47,143 bases of DNA from Oscillospiraceae bacterium (lineage in GTDB: Bacteria; Bacillota; Clostridia; Oscillospirales; CAG-272), in the NCBI GenBank assembly GCA_015063895.1, contig SVTG01000004.1, positions 82,923-130,065 on the forward strand, written 5' to 3'. The position numbers and the translations under genes are program-made. Of the stretch, positions 7,626-15,541 are shown one piece after another. Under the pieces are notes generated by a model. That model had not been told where the DNA came from, searched no databases, and worked only from the letters and a program-made list of their open reading frames with translations. How positions within the stretch are numbered: position 1 is the stretch's first letter; each line of letters starts with the position of its first letter.

Positions 7626-7923
7626 TATTTTACTCGCCATTATCGTGATGGCCGCCGTCACGTACCTCATTCGCGTACTTCCGCTGGTGCTGATCCGCCG
7701 CGAGATCAAAAACAAGACCGTGCGCTCGTTTTTGCACTACGTACCCTACGTGACCCTGACGGTGATGACCTTTCCCGCGATCCTCTCGGCCACGGGAATC
7801 GTGTGGTCCGGTCTTGCCGCCCTTGCAGTTGCAACCGTATTGGGTCTGCGCGGCTGCAAGCTGCCCACCGTAGCCGCTTTTGCGTGCCTGACGGTATTTC
7901 TGGTAGAGCTCATACCCTTTTAA
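7615..7923 (+). CDS. azlD: AzlD family amino-acid exporter, small subunit
   Basis: AzlD is the small partner of AzlC. The 102-residue product has about four hydrophobic segments and the family-typical opening AAVTYLIRVLPLVLIRRE. A conserved YVPYVTLTVMTFPAIL segment follows. Its ATG lies inside the end of azlC, and a bidirectional terminator follows at once. This fixes the pair as a two-gene operon. Confidence 0.92.
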   Translation: MVTNILLAIIVMAAVTYLIRVLPLVLIRREIKNKTVRSFLHYVPYVTLTVMTFPAILSATGIVWSGLAALAVATVLGLRGCKLPTVAAFACLTVFLVELIPF

Positions 7924-7925
7924 GA

Positions 7926-7964
7926 AAAAACACGCCATCTGCAAATAGCAGATGGCGTGTTTTT
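7926..7964. terminator. Bidirectional terminator between azlD and the asparaginase gene
   Basis: A 17-bp perfect stem (AAAAACACGCCATCTGC and its complement) with a 5-nt loop has A and T runs at the two ends. It can serve both convergent transcripts and overlaps the asparaginase stop codon. Confidence 0.93.
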
Positions 7965-8970
7965 ATGGCTCGGGCACTACGTCGCCGCCAAGCGAGCGTT
8001 GCATCATCTCGTGCGTCACGGGAGCCTCGGGATCCCTCACCGTCAATAGCCACAGCTTGACAAACGCGGCAATGGGTGCGATATTGTAAAGCGGCAGGAT
8101 ACCCATTTCTTCAAAAAAACGTGTGCTGTCATAGGCAGCCCCCGGTGCCACACCCGTTAAAAACGTGGTAACACCCGCCTTTTTTGCCGCGGCAAAAAAG
8201 GCCTTGACCTGCTCACTTTCGGTATTCACCGTACCCGAATGATAAGAGGTGTGCAGGATATAGCGCACGTCGGATGTGAGGGGGCGATAAGGGTTGCCGG
8301 GATAGGGGCTCACACGCAAGATCCCCTTGCAATCCGCGCCAAGCGGCTGCGCGCCGATCGCGGGCATCTCGTTGGAAAGCTCACGGTAAGCGGGGTTTTT
8401 CACGAAGGGCTTTCCCTCCTCAAAGATGCCGTAAAAGCTATTATAAATGCTGTAAACCGCATCGGTATAAGCAAGGCTCTCGCAAAGGCGCGTGCCGCGA
8501 TGCACCGTGACGGGCTCGCCCTCGTTCTGATAGGCAACAAACACACCGGGGGCGCCGACCTCGGCCACAAAGCGCAGGGCGCCGCGCAGATTGGGAAGTC
8601 CGTTTGAAGCAGGGTGCTCGATGGGCTGGTTGCTGCTGACGATCATGACGGGGATCTTCACGTCGGCCAGCGCATAAGAAAGTGCGGCAGCAGAATACTG
8701 CATGGTATCGGTACCGTGCGTGACGATAATACCGTCATAATCACCCTTTGCAGCCTCGGCAACGCTCGCCATCAGCACGCGGAGCGTGTCACCCGTGTTA
8801 TTTTCACTCAAATTGGTATACGGGGTAGCCGTATCGTATGCAAAATCAATACCGAAGGCGCGACGGTAGCTTTCAAGCAGCAGATAGGGCTTTTTTCGGT
8901 CGGTGCCGATAAAATCCCCCTGCACGGTGCTGCCAATGGTACCGCCCGTAAACAGGAATAAGACCTTCAC
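7963..8970 (-). CDS. L-asparaginase, cytosolic type
   Basis: The enzyme hydrolyses L-asparagine to aspartate and ammonia. It has the two threonine active-site motifs, TGGTIGS near the N-terminus and THGTDTM in the middle. No signal peptide is seen, and the length (about 335 residues) fits the AnsA-like cytosolic type. The GTG at 8970 is chosen because GGAGGA lies 9 nt upstream. The alternative TTG at 8979 sits almost on top of that ribosome-binding site. The ribosome-binding site itself is inside the end of the TIR gene upstream, whose stop lies at 8976. The two are therefore probably one transcript with coupled translation. Confidence 0.93.
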   Translation of the reverse strand: MKVLFLFTGGTIGSTVQGDFIGTDRKKPYLLLESYRRAFGIDFAYDTATPYTNLSENNTGDTLRVLMASVAEAAKGDYDGIIVTHGTDTMQYSAAALSYALADVKIPVMIVSSNQPIEHPASNGLPNLRGALRFVAEVGAPGVFVAYQNEGEPVTVHRGTRLCESLAYTDAVYSIYNSFYGIFEEGKPFVKNPAYRELSNEMPAIGAQPLGADCKGILRVSPYPGNPYRPLTSDVRYILHTSYHSGTVNTESEQVKAFFAAAKKAGVTTFLTGVAPGAAYDSTRFFEEMGILPLYNIAPIAAFVKLWLLTVRDPEAPVTHEMMQRSLGGDVVPEP

Positions 8971-8975
8971 GAATT

Positions 8976-9980
8976 TCAATCCTCCAATTCAATGCGGAAC
9001 TTGCAAACCGACTTGAAGCGGTTTTTCATGGGGCATTCGATGCATTCAAGATGCACCTTGACGCAAAGCAGCGTTTCGATCACGCCCTCGCAATAGCCGC
9101 GTACAAACTCGCAGATCTGCTTGCGCTCCTTGCGGTCAACGATAAAGGACTCGTTGATCGTCAATTCGCCGTTAAAATCGCCCGTTTCCTCATTCACGTC
9201 TACGTGAATGTCAAACTTGCCCCAACCGACCTGGGAATCAAACTCGCACCATTTTTTCAGCTTGCTCTCAATGGTGGCGTTGCCGTCGCCACCAAATTCC
9301 CAGCTGGAATTCAGGCGCTGGGCAAAATTCTGCCCACAGTGGTAGCCCGACTCGTGGAAGATGCCGCGTGCCCGCTCAAGCCCCGCCAAGGACACCACGT
9401 TATCAAAAATGCCACCAAACATATTGATAAAGGTATCGGTGCGGAAGCTGACGTTGCGCTGATGATCCTCGGGGTTGATCATAATGCCGCGCGAGGGGAT
9501 ATATTCAAACACGGTGGTGGTGCTTTGATTGACGGGTGCCTCTGCCTTTTGCTGCGGTGCGGGGGCAGGTGCCTGCTTTTGCGGCAGCATCGGCATAATG
9601 GCATTGAAAAGCTTGTTATAATACGAGGAAACAGGATCGGGGTATGCGACGATACGCTGGGTCCTGCTCAGATAATAGCAAAACTCGTCGTTCATCTGAA
9701 AATCCTCAATAAAGAAGGGCACCAGCGGCTTTTGCTTGTTGATGATCGCTTCGATCTCGTTGAGCACGTGACTGGAGCGATTCATCGCATCGGAAGCGAC
9801 AAGAATGATCACGCGGCAGTTGTTGATCGCCTGCATCAGATTTGCGGCATAGGCCTGCCCGGGGTCCACGTCACGGGGCGCGATAAAGCAATCAACGCCC
9901 TGCTTTTCAAGAAACGCAACAATATCCTCCGCCACGCGGCGATCGGGTGTGGTATAGCTGACGAATACGTCCTTATTCAT
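8976..9980 (-). CDS. TIR domain protein with C-terminal V4R-like cysteine-rich domain
   Basis: Residues 1-130 form a TIR-type domain: MNKDVFVSYTTPD, the loop FIAPRDVDPG, and SSHVLNEIEAI, where Glu75 sits at the place of the catalytic glutamate of NAD-cleaving TIR domains. A Pro/Ala/Gln linker (about 136-155) follows. The C-terminal half (about 195-334) resembles V4R domains: GYHCGQNFAQRL, then VGWGKFDI, then CEFVRGYCEG, and a cysteine-rich end with CIEC and VCKFRIE. V4R domains bind small hydrophobic ligands or metals in known sensors. The ATG at 9980 is preferred; two in-frame ATGs lie further upstream (9989 and 10001). A NAD-linked signalling or defence role is inference. The gene precedes asparaginase in one transcript. 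Confidence 0.85.
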   Translation of the reverse strand: MNKDVFVSYTTPDRRVAEDIVAFLEKQGVDCFIAPRDVDPGQAYAANLMQAINNCRVIILVASDAMNRSSHVLNEIEAIINKQKPLVPFFIEDFQMNDEFCYYLSRTQRIVAYPDPVSSYYNKLFNAIMPMLPQKQAPAPAPQQKAEAPVNQSTTTVFEYIPSRGIMINPEDHQRNVSFRTDTFINMFGGIFDNVVSLAGLERARGIFHESGYHCGQNFAQRLNSSWEFGGDGNATIESKLKKWCEFDSQVGWGKFDIHVDVNEETGDFNGELTINESFIVDRKERKQICEFVRGYCEGVIETLLCVKVHLECIECPMKNRFKSVCKFRIELED

Positions 9981-10038
9981 AGTCTTTCCCATTCCTTCCA
10001 TCGACAGTCATAACATAATATTATAACCTATTAAGATT

Positions 10039-10066
10039 ATTATAGCATAATTTTGACATATTGCAA
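10039..10066 (-). promoter_or_regulatory. Sigma-A promoter of the TIR-asparaginase operon
   Basis: On the minus strand TTGCAA (10061-10066) and TATAAT (10039-10044) are separated by 16 bp. It is the only clear promoter upstream of the TIR gene. Confidence 0.78.
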
Positions 10067-10117
10067 GAGAAAGTGTGAAATTTCATCACACCTGCCACCT
10101 TGTCACCGAGGATAAAT

Positions 10118-10147
10118 TTGACAAAGCAGGAAAAAATATGCTATACT
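10118..10147 (+). promoter_or_regulatory. Sigma-A promoter without a downstream protein gene
   Basis: TTGACA (10118-10123) and TATACT (10142-10147) are 18 bp apart on the plus strand. No open frame follows; the next strong signal is a terminator about 105 bp downstream. This supports a small RNA gene. Confidence 0.75.
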
Positions 10148-10153
10148 GATAGT

Positions 10154-10257
10154 GTCATTTGAAGCATATCAGCCACGGCAATGCATTCTGCATTTGCGGC
10201 TATCAGCAAAAAATTCAGCGCGCAAATGCGGTTTTTCGCCGCATTTGCGCGCTTTTT
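10154..10257 (+). ncRNA. Candidate small structured RNA, about 100 nt
   Basis: A near-consensus promoter ends at 10147. A strong intrinsic terminator lies at 10218-10257 (GCGCGCAAATGCGG stem, 7-nt loop, T run). Between them one further hairpin can form, AGCC-(A)CGGCAATGCA-TTC-TGCATTTGC-GGCT, near 10170-10201. Both hairpins share the core GCATTTGCG. No start codon with a ribosome-binding site is seen. I do not match it to a known RNA family. It could also be a solitary transcribed hairpin left from a lost gene. Confidence 0.55.
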
Positions 10258-10374
10258 AAAATAATTTTTTATATTTTTTAAAAAAGTTGAACAATTTTGC
10301 CCCAAATTCCCGTTTATATATAGAGTGCAGAAAAGCGTGGTAGGGCCAATGTACTAAAACAATAGCACCACAGG
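10258..10374. other. AT-rich gene-free stretch
   Basis: The first 65 bp are almost only A and T. The rest carries a weak GTGGT/ACCAC pairing (about 10338-10372) but no well-spaced promoter and no open frame. It may hold a second short transcript ending at the terminator at 10375-10413, but I see no firm support. Confidence 0.4.
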
Positions 10375-10413
10375 AAAAAGATCCCAGAGCAGACGCCGCT
10401 CGGGGATCTTTTT
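10375..10413. terminator. Bidirectional terminator before the ABC exporter genes
   Basis: AAAAAGATCCC and GGGATCTTTTT form the base of a hairpin with an inner GAGC/GCTC pairing. On the minus strand it ends the ABC exporter transcript, 19 bp after the stop codon. Confidence 0.88.
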
Positions 10414-10431
10414 ATTTTCATATAGCCGCCA

Positions 10432-12372
10432 TTATTCCAGCTCAAATGCGCCCGTGTAAAGCTGATAGTAAACACCCTTTTCGGCGATCAGCCTCTCGTG
10501 GTTGCCGCGCTCGATGATGCGGCCGTGGTCAAGCACCATAATGACGTCGGAGTTCATAACGGTCGACAGGCGGTGTGCGATCACAAATACCGTTCTGCCC
10601 TCCATCAGCTTATCCATGCCGCGCTGCACGATAGCCTCGGTGCGTGTATCGATCGAGGAGGTCGCCTCGTCAAGGATCATGACGGGCGGATCAGCCACGG
10701 CGGCGCGCGCAATGGCGATCATCTGCCGCTGGCCCTGCGAGAGGTTGGCACCGTTGCCCGCAAGCTCCGTATCGTACCCCTGCGGTAAGCGCGAAATAAA
10801 GTCGTCAGCGCCTACCAGTCTTGCCGCCTCACGGCATTCCTCGTCCGTGGCGTCAAGGCGGCCGTAGCGGATATTATCCATCACGCTGCCCGTAAAGAGG
10901 TTGGTATCCTGCAAAACGATACCGAGCGAGCGGCGCAGATCGGATTTGCGGATCTTATTGATATTGATGCCGTCATAGCGGATCTTGCCGTCGGCGATAT
11001 CGTAAAAGCGGTTGATAAGATTGGTAATGGTGGTTTTGCCCGCACCCGTGGCACCGACAAACGCCACCTTTTGACCGGGCTCTGCATAGACGCTGACGTC
11101 ATGCAAAACGGGCTTACCCTCCTCATAGGCAAAGTCAACCTCCGTGAGGCGCACGTCGCCCTGCAGGAGCGTATAGGTCACGGTACCATCAGCCGCGTGG
11201 GGGTGACGCCATGCCCACTTGCCCGTACGCGTATCGCTCTCGGTCACGTTGCCGTTTTCATCTACCACGGCATTGACAAGCGTGACGTACCCGTCGTCAG
11301 CCTCGGGGGCTTCGTCCATCATCTCAAACAAGCGCGAGCCGCCTGCCATACCCATCACCACCGCATTGATCTGCTGCGATGCCTGGTTGACGTTTGCGGT
11401 AAACTGCTTTGCCATGCCAAGGAACGGCACGATAATACTGATGCTGAAGACGGCAAAGCCACCGCCCGACGCGAGCATCGAAAGACCGAGGTTGGGGAGC
11501 TTTAATAAAAGGAACACGCCCCCTGCCACGGCCATGAGCACGTAGAGGATATTGCCGATATTACCGATGATCGGACCTAAGGTATTGGCGTACGCGTGTG
11601 CGCGTGCGCTGTCCTCAAAAAGCGCGTGATTGATCTTTTCAAAATCCTCGGCAGAGGCCTTTTCGTGATTAAAGACCTTAATGACCTTCTGGCCGTTCAT
11701 CATTTCCTGCACAAAGCCCTCGGCGCGCCCTACGGTGCGCTGCTGACGCATGAAATATTTGGCCGATCCACCGCCGATCTTTTTGGAGACCAGCACCATC
11801 GCCACCACACCGACAAGCAGCACCAGCGTCATCCAAAGGCTGTAATACAGCATCACGAACAAGACCGACACGAGGATCACCACGGAATTCAGAAGTGCGG
11901 GCATTGCCTGCGACACCAGCTCGCGCAGCGCGTCGATATCGTTGGTATAATGGCTCATGATATCACCGTGCTTGTGCGTGTCAAAATAGCGGATAGGCAG
12001 ATTTTGCATCTTGTCAAACATGGTGCGACGCAGCTTATACAAAAAGCCCTGTGTGATCACCGCCATCAGCTGCGTTTGCAGAATAATGGCACAAAGTGAG
12101 ATCAAGTAAAACACTCCCAGCAAAATCACCTTGGGCACGATCTCATCGGCGGCCGCGCTCCACGAAAGTCCTGCTTGCTGTGCCGCTTCAATGGCGGCGA
12201 TGACCTGCTGCATGAAAACAGCGGGCAGGGCGGCCGTCACAGCCGAAACAAGAATGCAGGCGATCGCCACGGGAACCAGTACGGGGTAATAGCCAAACAG
12301 CATTTTTAAAACACGCCCCAGCACACGGGGATTCACCGCAGGGCGCTTCGGCATTTCGGTTTTCTTACTCAT
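10432..12372 (-). CDS. ABC exporter half-transporter with consensus ATPase site
   Basis: This 646-residue protein has an N-terminal six-helix exporter domain and a C-terminal ATPase. ATPase motifs are Walker A GATGAGKTT, signature LSQGQRQM, Walker B MILDEATSSID with the catalytic Glu, and the H-loop IAHRLST. About 50 extra residues lie just before the ATPase domain (around ENGNVTESDTRTGKWAW). The ATG at 12372 has AAGGGGGGTG upstream and overlaps the previous gene by 8 nt. With its neighbour it forms a heterodimeric type IV exporter at the membrane. Substrates of this group include drugs, lipids and peptides; none can be assigned here. Confidence 0.94.
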   Translation of the reverse strand: MSKKTEMPKRPAVNPRVLGRVLKMLFGYYPVLVPVAIACILVSAVTAALPAVFMQQVIAAIEAAQQAGLSWSAAADEIVPKVILLGVFYLISLCAIILQTQLMAVITQGFLYKLRRTMFDKMQNLPIRYFDTHKHGDIMSHYTNDIDALRELVSQAMPALLNSVVILVSVLFVMLYYSLWMTLVLLVGVVAMVLVSKKIGGGSAKYFMRQQRTVGRAEGFVQEMMNGQKVIKVFNHEKASAEDFEKINHALFEDSARAHAYANTLGPIIGNIGNILYVLMAVAGGVFLLLKLPNLGLSMLASGGGFAVFSISIIVPFLGMAKQFTANVNQASQQINAVVMGMAGGSRLFEMMDEAPEADDGYVTLVNAVVDENGNVTESDTRTGKWAWRHPHAADGTVTYTLLQGDVRLTEVDFAYEEGKPVLHDVSVYAEPGQKVAFVGATGAGKTTITNLINRFYDIADGKIRYDGININKIRKSDLRRSLGIVLQDTNLFTGSVMDNIRYGRLDATDEECREAARLVGADDFISRLPQGYDTELAGNGANLSQGQRQMIAIARAAVADPPVMILDEATSSIDTRTEAIVQRGMDKLMEGRTVFVIAHRLSTVMNSDVIMVLDHGRIIERGNHERLIAEKGVYYQLYTGAFELE

Positions 12373-14104
12373 CACCCTCACCCCCCTTGGTTTGCTGACG
12401 GTAGATCTCACAATAGATCGGGCAGCTCTCCAGCAGCTCGCTGTGTGTACCTGCTGCCGCTACTGCGCCGTTTTCCATCACCAGAATAAGGTCTGCACCC
12501 TCCACCGACGCTACGCGCTGTGCGATAATGATCTTGGTGGTTTCGGGAATGAAATCACCAAATCCCGCGCGGATCAGGGCATCGGTCTTGGTGTCGACCG
12601 CGCTGGTAGAGTCGTCAAGAATTAAGATCTTCGGCTTTTTGAGAAGCGCTCTCGCAATGCAAAGGCGCTGCTTCTGTCCGCCCGAAACGTTCGTGCCGCC
12701 CTGCTCAATATAAGTATCGTACCCATCGGGGAAGCTTGTCACAAAATCGTGTGCCTGTGCCAGGCGACAGGCGGCGATCATTTCCTCGTCGGTGGCGGCG
12801 GGATTGCCCCAGCGAAGATTTTCCTTGATCGTGCCCGAGAAAAGCAGATTCTTTTGCAGCACCATCGCAACGGCATCGCGCAGCACCTGCACGTCGTAGC
12901 GGCGCACGTCGATGCCACCCACGCACACGCTGCCCTCGCTCACGTCATAAAGACGTGGGATCAGCTGCACCAAAGACGTTTTTCCCGACCCCGTACCGCC
13001 GATAATGCCAACCGTCATGCCCGATCTGATATGCAGCTCCACGTCGGAAAGCGAGTTTCGCTTGGCGGCGGCAGAATATTTAAAGCTGACACCGTTGAAG
13101 TCAATATCGCCGTTTTTCACCACCGTAACAGGTGCCTCGGGAGCTGTAAGCGTGGGCACCTCGTCAAGCACCTCACAAATACGCTTCATCGATTCGGTGG
13201 AGATCGTTAAGATCACGTAGATCATGGAGAGCATCATCAAGGACATCAGCACCTGCATGCCGTACGTCAGCATCGCGGAGATCTGCCCCACGTCAACACC
13301 CCACAGCCCGTCAATGGCCATACGGGAGCCGACCAGCAGCACGAAGATCATATTAAAATACATGCAGACCTGCATGACGGGTCTGTTCCACGCCACGATA
13401 CGCTCGGCATGGGTGAAATCCGCGCGAATGTTATCGGCTGCCGCACCGAATTTTTCCTTTTCGTGCTCCTCGCGCGAAAAGCCCTTTACCACACGCATAC
13501 CGCGCACGTTTTCCTCGATCGACTCATTCAGGCGGTCATACTTACGGAATACGCGACGAAATGCAGGCATTGCCTTGCGACCGATGGTGAAGAGCCCGAA
13601 GGCAAGCACGGGGATCACGATCACGAAGGTCATCGCAAGAGGGCCGCCCATCACAAACGACATCACCACCGAGAAGATCAGCATCAGGGGGGAGCGAATG
13701 GCCGTACGAATGATCATCATGTAGGACATCTGCACGTTTTGCACGTCGGTGGTCATGCGTGTTACCAGCGATGAGGTAGAAAACTTATCTACATTTTCAA
13801 AGGAAAACGCACCGATCTTATCGTACAGATCGTGGCGCAGATTCTTGGCAAAGCCTGCCGAGGCACGCGCGCAGCAAACACCCGCCACGCCGCCAAACAC
13901 AAGCGATACGCACGCCATGGCTGCCAATGATACACCCGTAATGATCACCACGCGCAGGGGCTCACCCACCTTGATCTTATTCACAAGATCCGCGGTAATG
14001 AACGGGATCAGCGTTTCAATGATCGCTTCGCCCACGATGAAAATGAGCGTCAGGATCGTCGGCTTTTTAAACTCTCGCACACTGCGAAACAGCTTTCTTA
14101 GCAT
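12365..14104 (-). CDS. ABC exporter half-transporter with degenerate ATPase site
   Basis: The 579-residue partner has six predicted membrane helices and an ATPase domain with Walker A GGTGSGKTS and signature VSGGQKQR. Its Walker B ends LILDDSTSAVD, so the catalytic Glu is replaced by Asp. Its H-loop is IAQRVAS, so the switch His is replaced by Gln. These two changes are the classic sign of the non-catalytic site in heterodimeric exporters such as TM287/288 and BmrCD. It is first in the operon, from a divergent promoter, with ATG after GAGGGGGGC. The downstream partner supplies the active residues. Confidence 0.94.
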   Translation of the reverse strand: MLRKLFRSVREFKKPTILTLIFIVGEAIIETLIPFITADLVNKIKVGEPLRVVIITGVSLAAMACVSLVFGGVAGVCCARASAGFAKNLRHDLYDKIGAFSFENVDKFSTSSLVTRMTTDVQNVQMSYMMIIRTAIRSPLMLIFSVVMSFVMGGPLAMTFVIVIPVLAFGLFTIGRKAMPAFRRVFRKYDRLNESIEENVRGMRVVKGFSREEHEKEKFGAAADNIRADFTHAERIVAWNRPVMQVCMYFNMIFVLLVGSRMAIDGLWGVDVGQISAMLTYGMQVLMSLMMLSMIYVILTISTESMKRICEVLDEVPTLTAPEAPVTVVKNGDIDFNGVSFKYSAAAKRNSLSDVELHIRSGMTVGIIGGTGSGKTSLVQLIPRLYDVSEGSVCVGGIDVRRYDVQVLRDAVAMVLQKNLLFSGTIKENLRWGNPAATDEEMIAACRLAQAHDFVTSFPDGYDTYIEQGGTNVSGGQKQRLCIARALLKKPKILILDDSTSAVDTKTDALIRAGFGDFIPETTKIIIAQRVASVEGADLILVMENGAVAAAGTHSELLESCPIYCEIYRQQTKGGEGDE

Positions 14105-14157
14105 ACTGCCCCCCTCAAAAATAGTTTAGTAATAAATCATTTTTTCATAACGCTATT

Positions 14158-14186
14158 ATTTTATCATCTATAAAAAATATTGTCAA
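14158..14186 (-). promoter_or_regulatory. Sigma-A promoter of the ABC exporter operon
   Basis: On the minus strand TTGACA (14181-14186) and TAAAAT (14158-14163) are 17 bp apart. A divergent promoter serves the next gene. Confidence 0.8.
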
Positions 14187-14233
14187 GTAGATATAATTAA
14201 ATATGCAATAATTCATCAGACCGTCACAAAGCC

Positions 14234-14262
14234 TTGACGGGTTTTGTAAAATGCAGTATAAT
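14234..14262 (+). promoter_or_regulatory. Sigma-A promoter of the MBL-fold gene
   Basis: TTGACG (14234-14239) and TATAAT (14257-14262) are 17 bp apart, 34 bp before the start codon. Confidence 0.82.
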
Positions 14263-14296
14263 AAGGGCATACAAAGCACGCAAAGGGGGACTTTTT

Positions 14297-15469
14297 ATGA
14301 CCGCTGAACAGCTGCTCCACACCCTGCCCGACCGCGGCATCGATCTCGGCCTCGGCTCCACCATGCACACAAGATACCGCGTCACGGAAGGCGAATTTCA
14401 CGCAATGATCGGGGCCTTCAAGGCATGCAAAGACCTGACTCTCCTGCAAGAGCATCAAGTAGACCGCAATGAGACCGTCACCTTTTTGAGTCGGGAGCAG
14501 AGCATTTGCCTGATCTATGCGGCACGCAGTGAGGTGCTGCGCGTTATTTGTGATCAGCGCGACCTGTTCACCCCCCTGCCCTTGCAGCCGCAGGCCACCG
14601 CGCGCGTTACCGAGCCTATGCTGGGGCTTGCCCCGCTTGATTATACGCATCGCGAAATAACAGACGGCAACGGTATGAGTTATACCGTCATTTTACCCGA
14701 CGGACGCTATCTTGTTTTTGACGGCGGCTATCGCGCAGATGCCCCTGCCCTTTACAGCTTCCTGCAGGAAAATACCCGTCACCCCGACGGCCGCGTGGTG
14801 ATCGCCGCGTGGATCTTCACGCATGCTCACGCCGACCACTACGGCGCCTTCCGTGCCTTTGCCGCCGAATACGCCGACAAGGTCACGCTGCAAGCAGCTG
14901 TTTTCAACCCTATTTTGCCCGAAATGTTGCCCCGTGGTAAAGGATATAACCCGTATTTCGCCGAGGAGCTGCAAAACGATCTTGCCCTTTTCGGCGCAGT
15001 CAAGTACTACCGTCCGCACACGGGTCAAGTGCTGTATTTCGGCGAAACGCCTCTTGAAATTTTATATACGTACGAGCAGCATCTCCCGGGCACCATGCCC
15101 TATATGAACGACAGCTCTACCGTCACGCGCCTCACCTTAAACGGACAAACGCTTCTGTTTTTGGCGGACTGTGAGCGTGTGAGCTCCGACTTGCTGTGTG
15201 ACCTCTACGACAAGGGGCTGAAAAGCGACGTCATGCAGGTCAATCACCACGGCTACAGCGGTGGCACCGTTGAGCTTTATCAAAAGGTGGCGCCCTCCTT
15301 TTCCCTTTGGCCCACAAACAAGATCACCTTTGACCTGCGCGTGATCGGTCAGAAATATCCGTTTATCGGCAACGCCCTGGAGAGCAACAAATATCTGTTT
15401 GACACGCTGGGGCGCACGCATTGCCTTATTTCCGATGAGGCGGCACTGTATCCCCTGCCGTTGATCTGA
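14297..15469 (+). CDS. MBL-fold (ComEC-like) metallohydrolase
   Basis: This 390-residue protein carries the metallo-beta-lactamase fold. Visible are LPDGRYLVFDGGY, the zinc motif FTHAHADHYGAF (HxHxDH), LLFLADC (metal-bridging Asp) and VNHHGYSGG (a distal His). The pattern resembles the hydrolase domain of ComEC, but there are no membrane segments and no signal peptide, so it is probably cytosolic. About 110 N-terminal residues form an extra domain I do not recognise. The ATG at 14297 follows AAAGGGGGA. Substrate is unknown; phosphodiester or phosphonate cleavage is common in the fold. A second MBL protein of the same kind lies at 45202-46068. Confidence 0.88.
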   Translation: MTAEQLLHTLPDRGIDLGLGSTMHTRYRVTEGEFHAMIGAFKACKDLTLLQEHQVDRNETVTFLSREQSICLIYAARSEVLRVICDQRDLFTPLPLQPQATARVTEPMLGLAPLDYTHREITDGNGMSYTVILPDGRYLVFDGGYRADAPALYSFLQENTRHPDGRVVIAAWIFTHAHADHYGAFRAFAAEYADKVTLQAAVFNPILPEMLPRGKGYNPYFAEELQNDLALFGAVKYYRPHTGQVLYFGETPLEILYTYEQHLPGTMPYMNDSSTVTRLTLNGQTLLFLADCERVSSDLLCDLYDKGLKSDVMQVNHHGYSGGTVELYQKVAPSFSLWPTNKITFDLRVIGQKYPFIGNALESNKYLFDTLGRTHCLISDEAALYPLPLI

Positions 15470-15534
15470 AAAACGCACCGCCGATAGCGTGATACTCCGT
15501 TGGGGGTATCCCGCTATCGGCGGTGCGTCTTTTT
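15469..15534. terminator. Long bidirectional terminator between the MBL gene and argH
   Basis: AACGCACCGCCGATAGCG pairs with CGCTATCGGCGGTGCG, with an inner GATAC/GGTATC pairing, and T or A runs on both sides. Its inner part resembles the final hairpin of the palindrome mosaic at 6739-6769. Confidence 0.92.
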
Positions 15535-15541
15535 GCGTATT

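Noticed and set aside
8976-9980. A Thoeris defence system
   Set aside because: No ThsA-like NADase partner is adjacent and the C-terminal domain is not of a Thoeris type. Only the TIR domain is shared.
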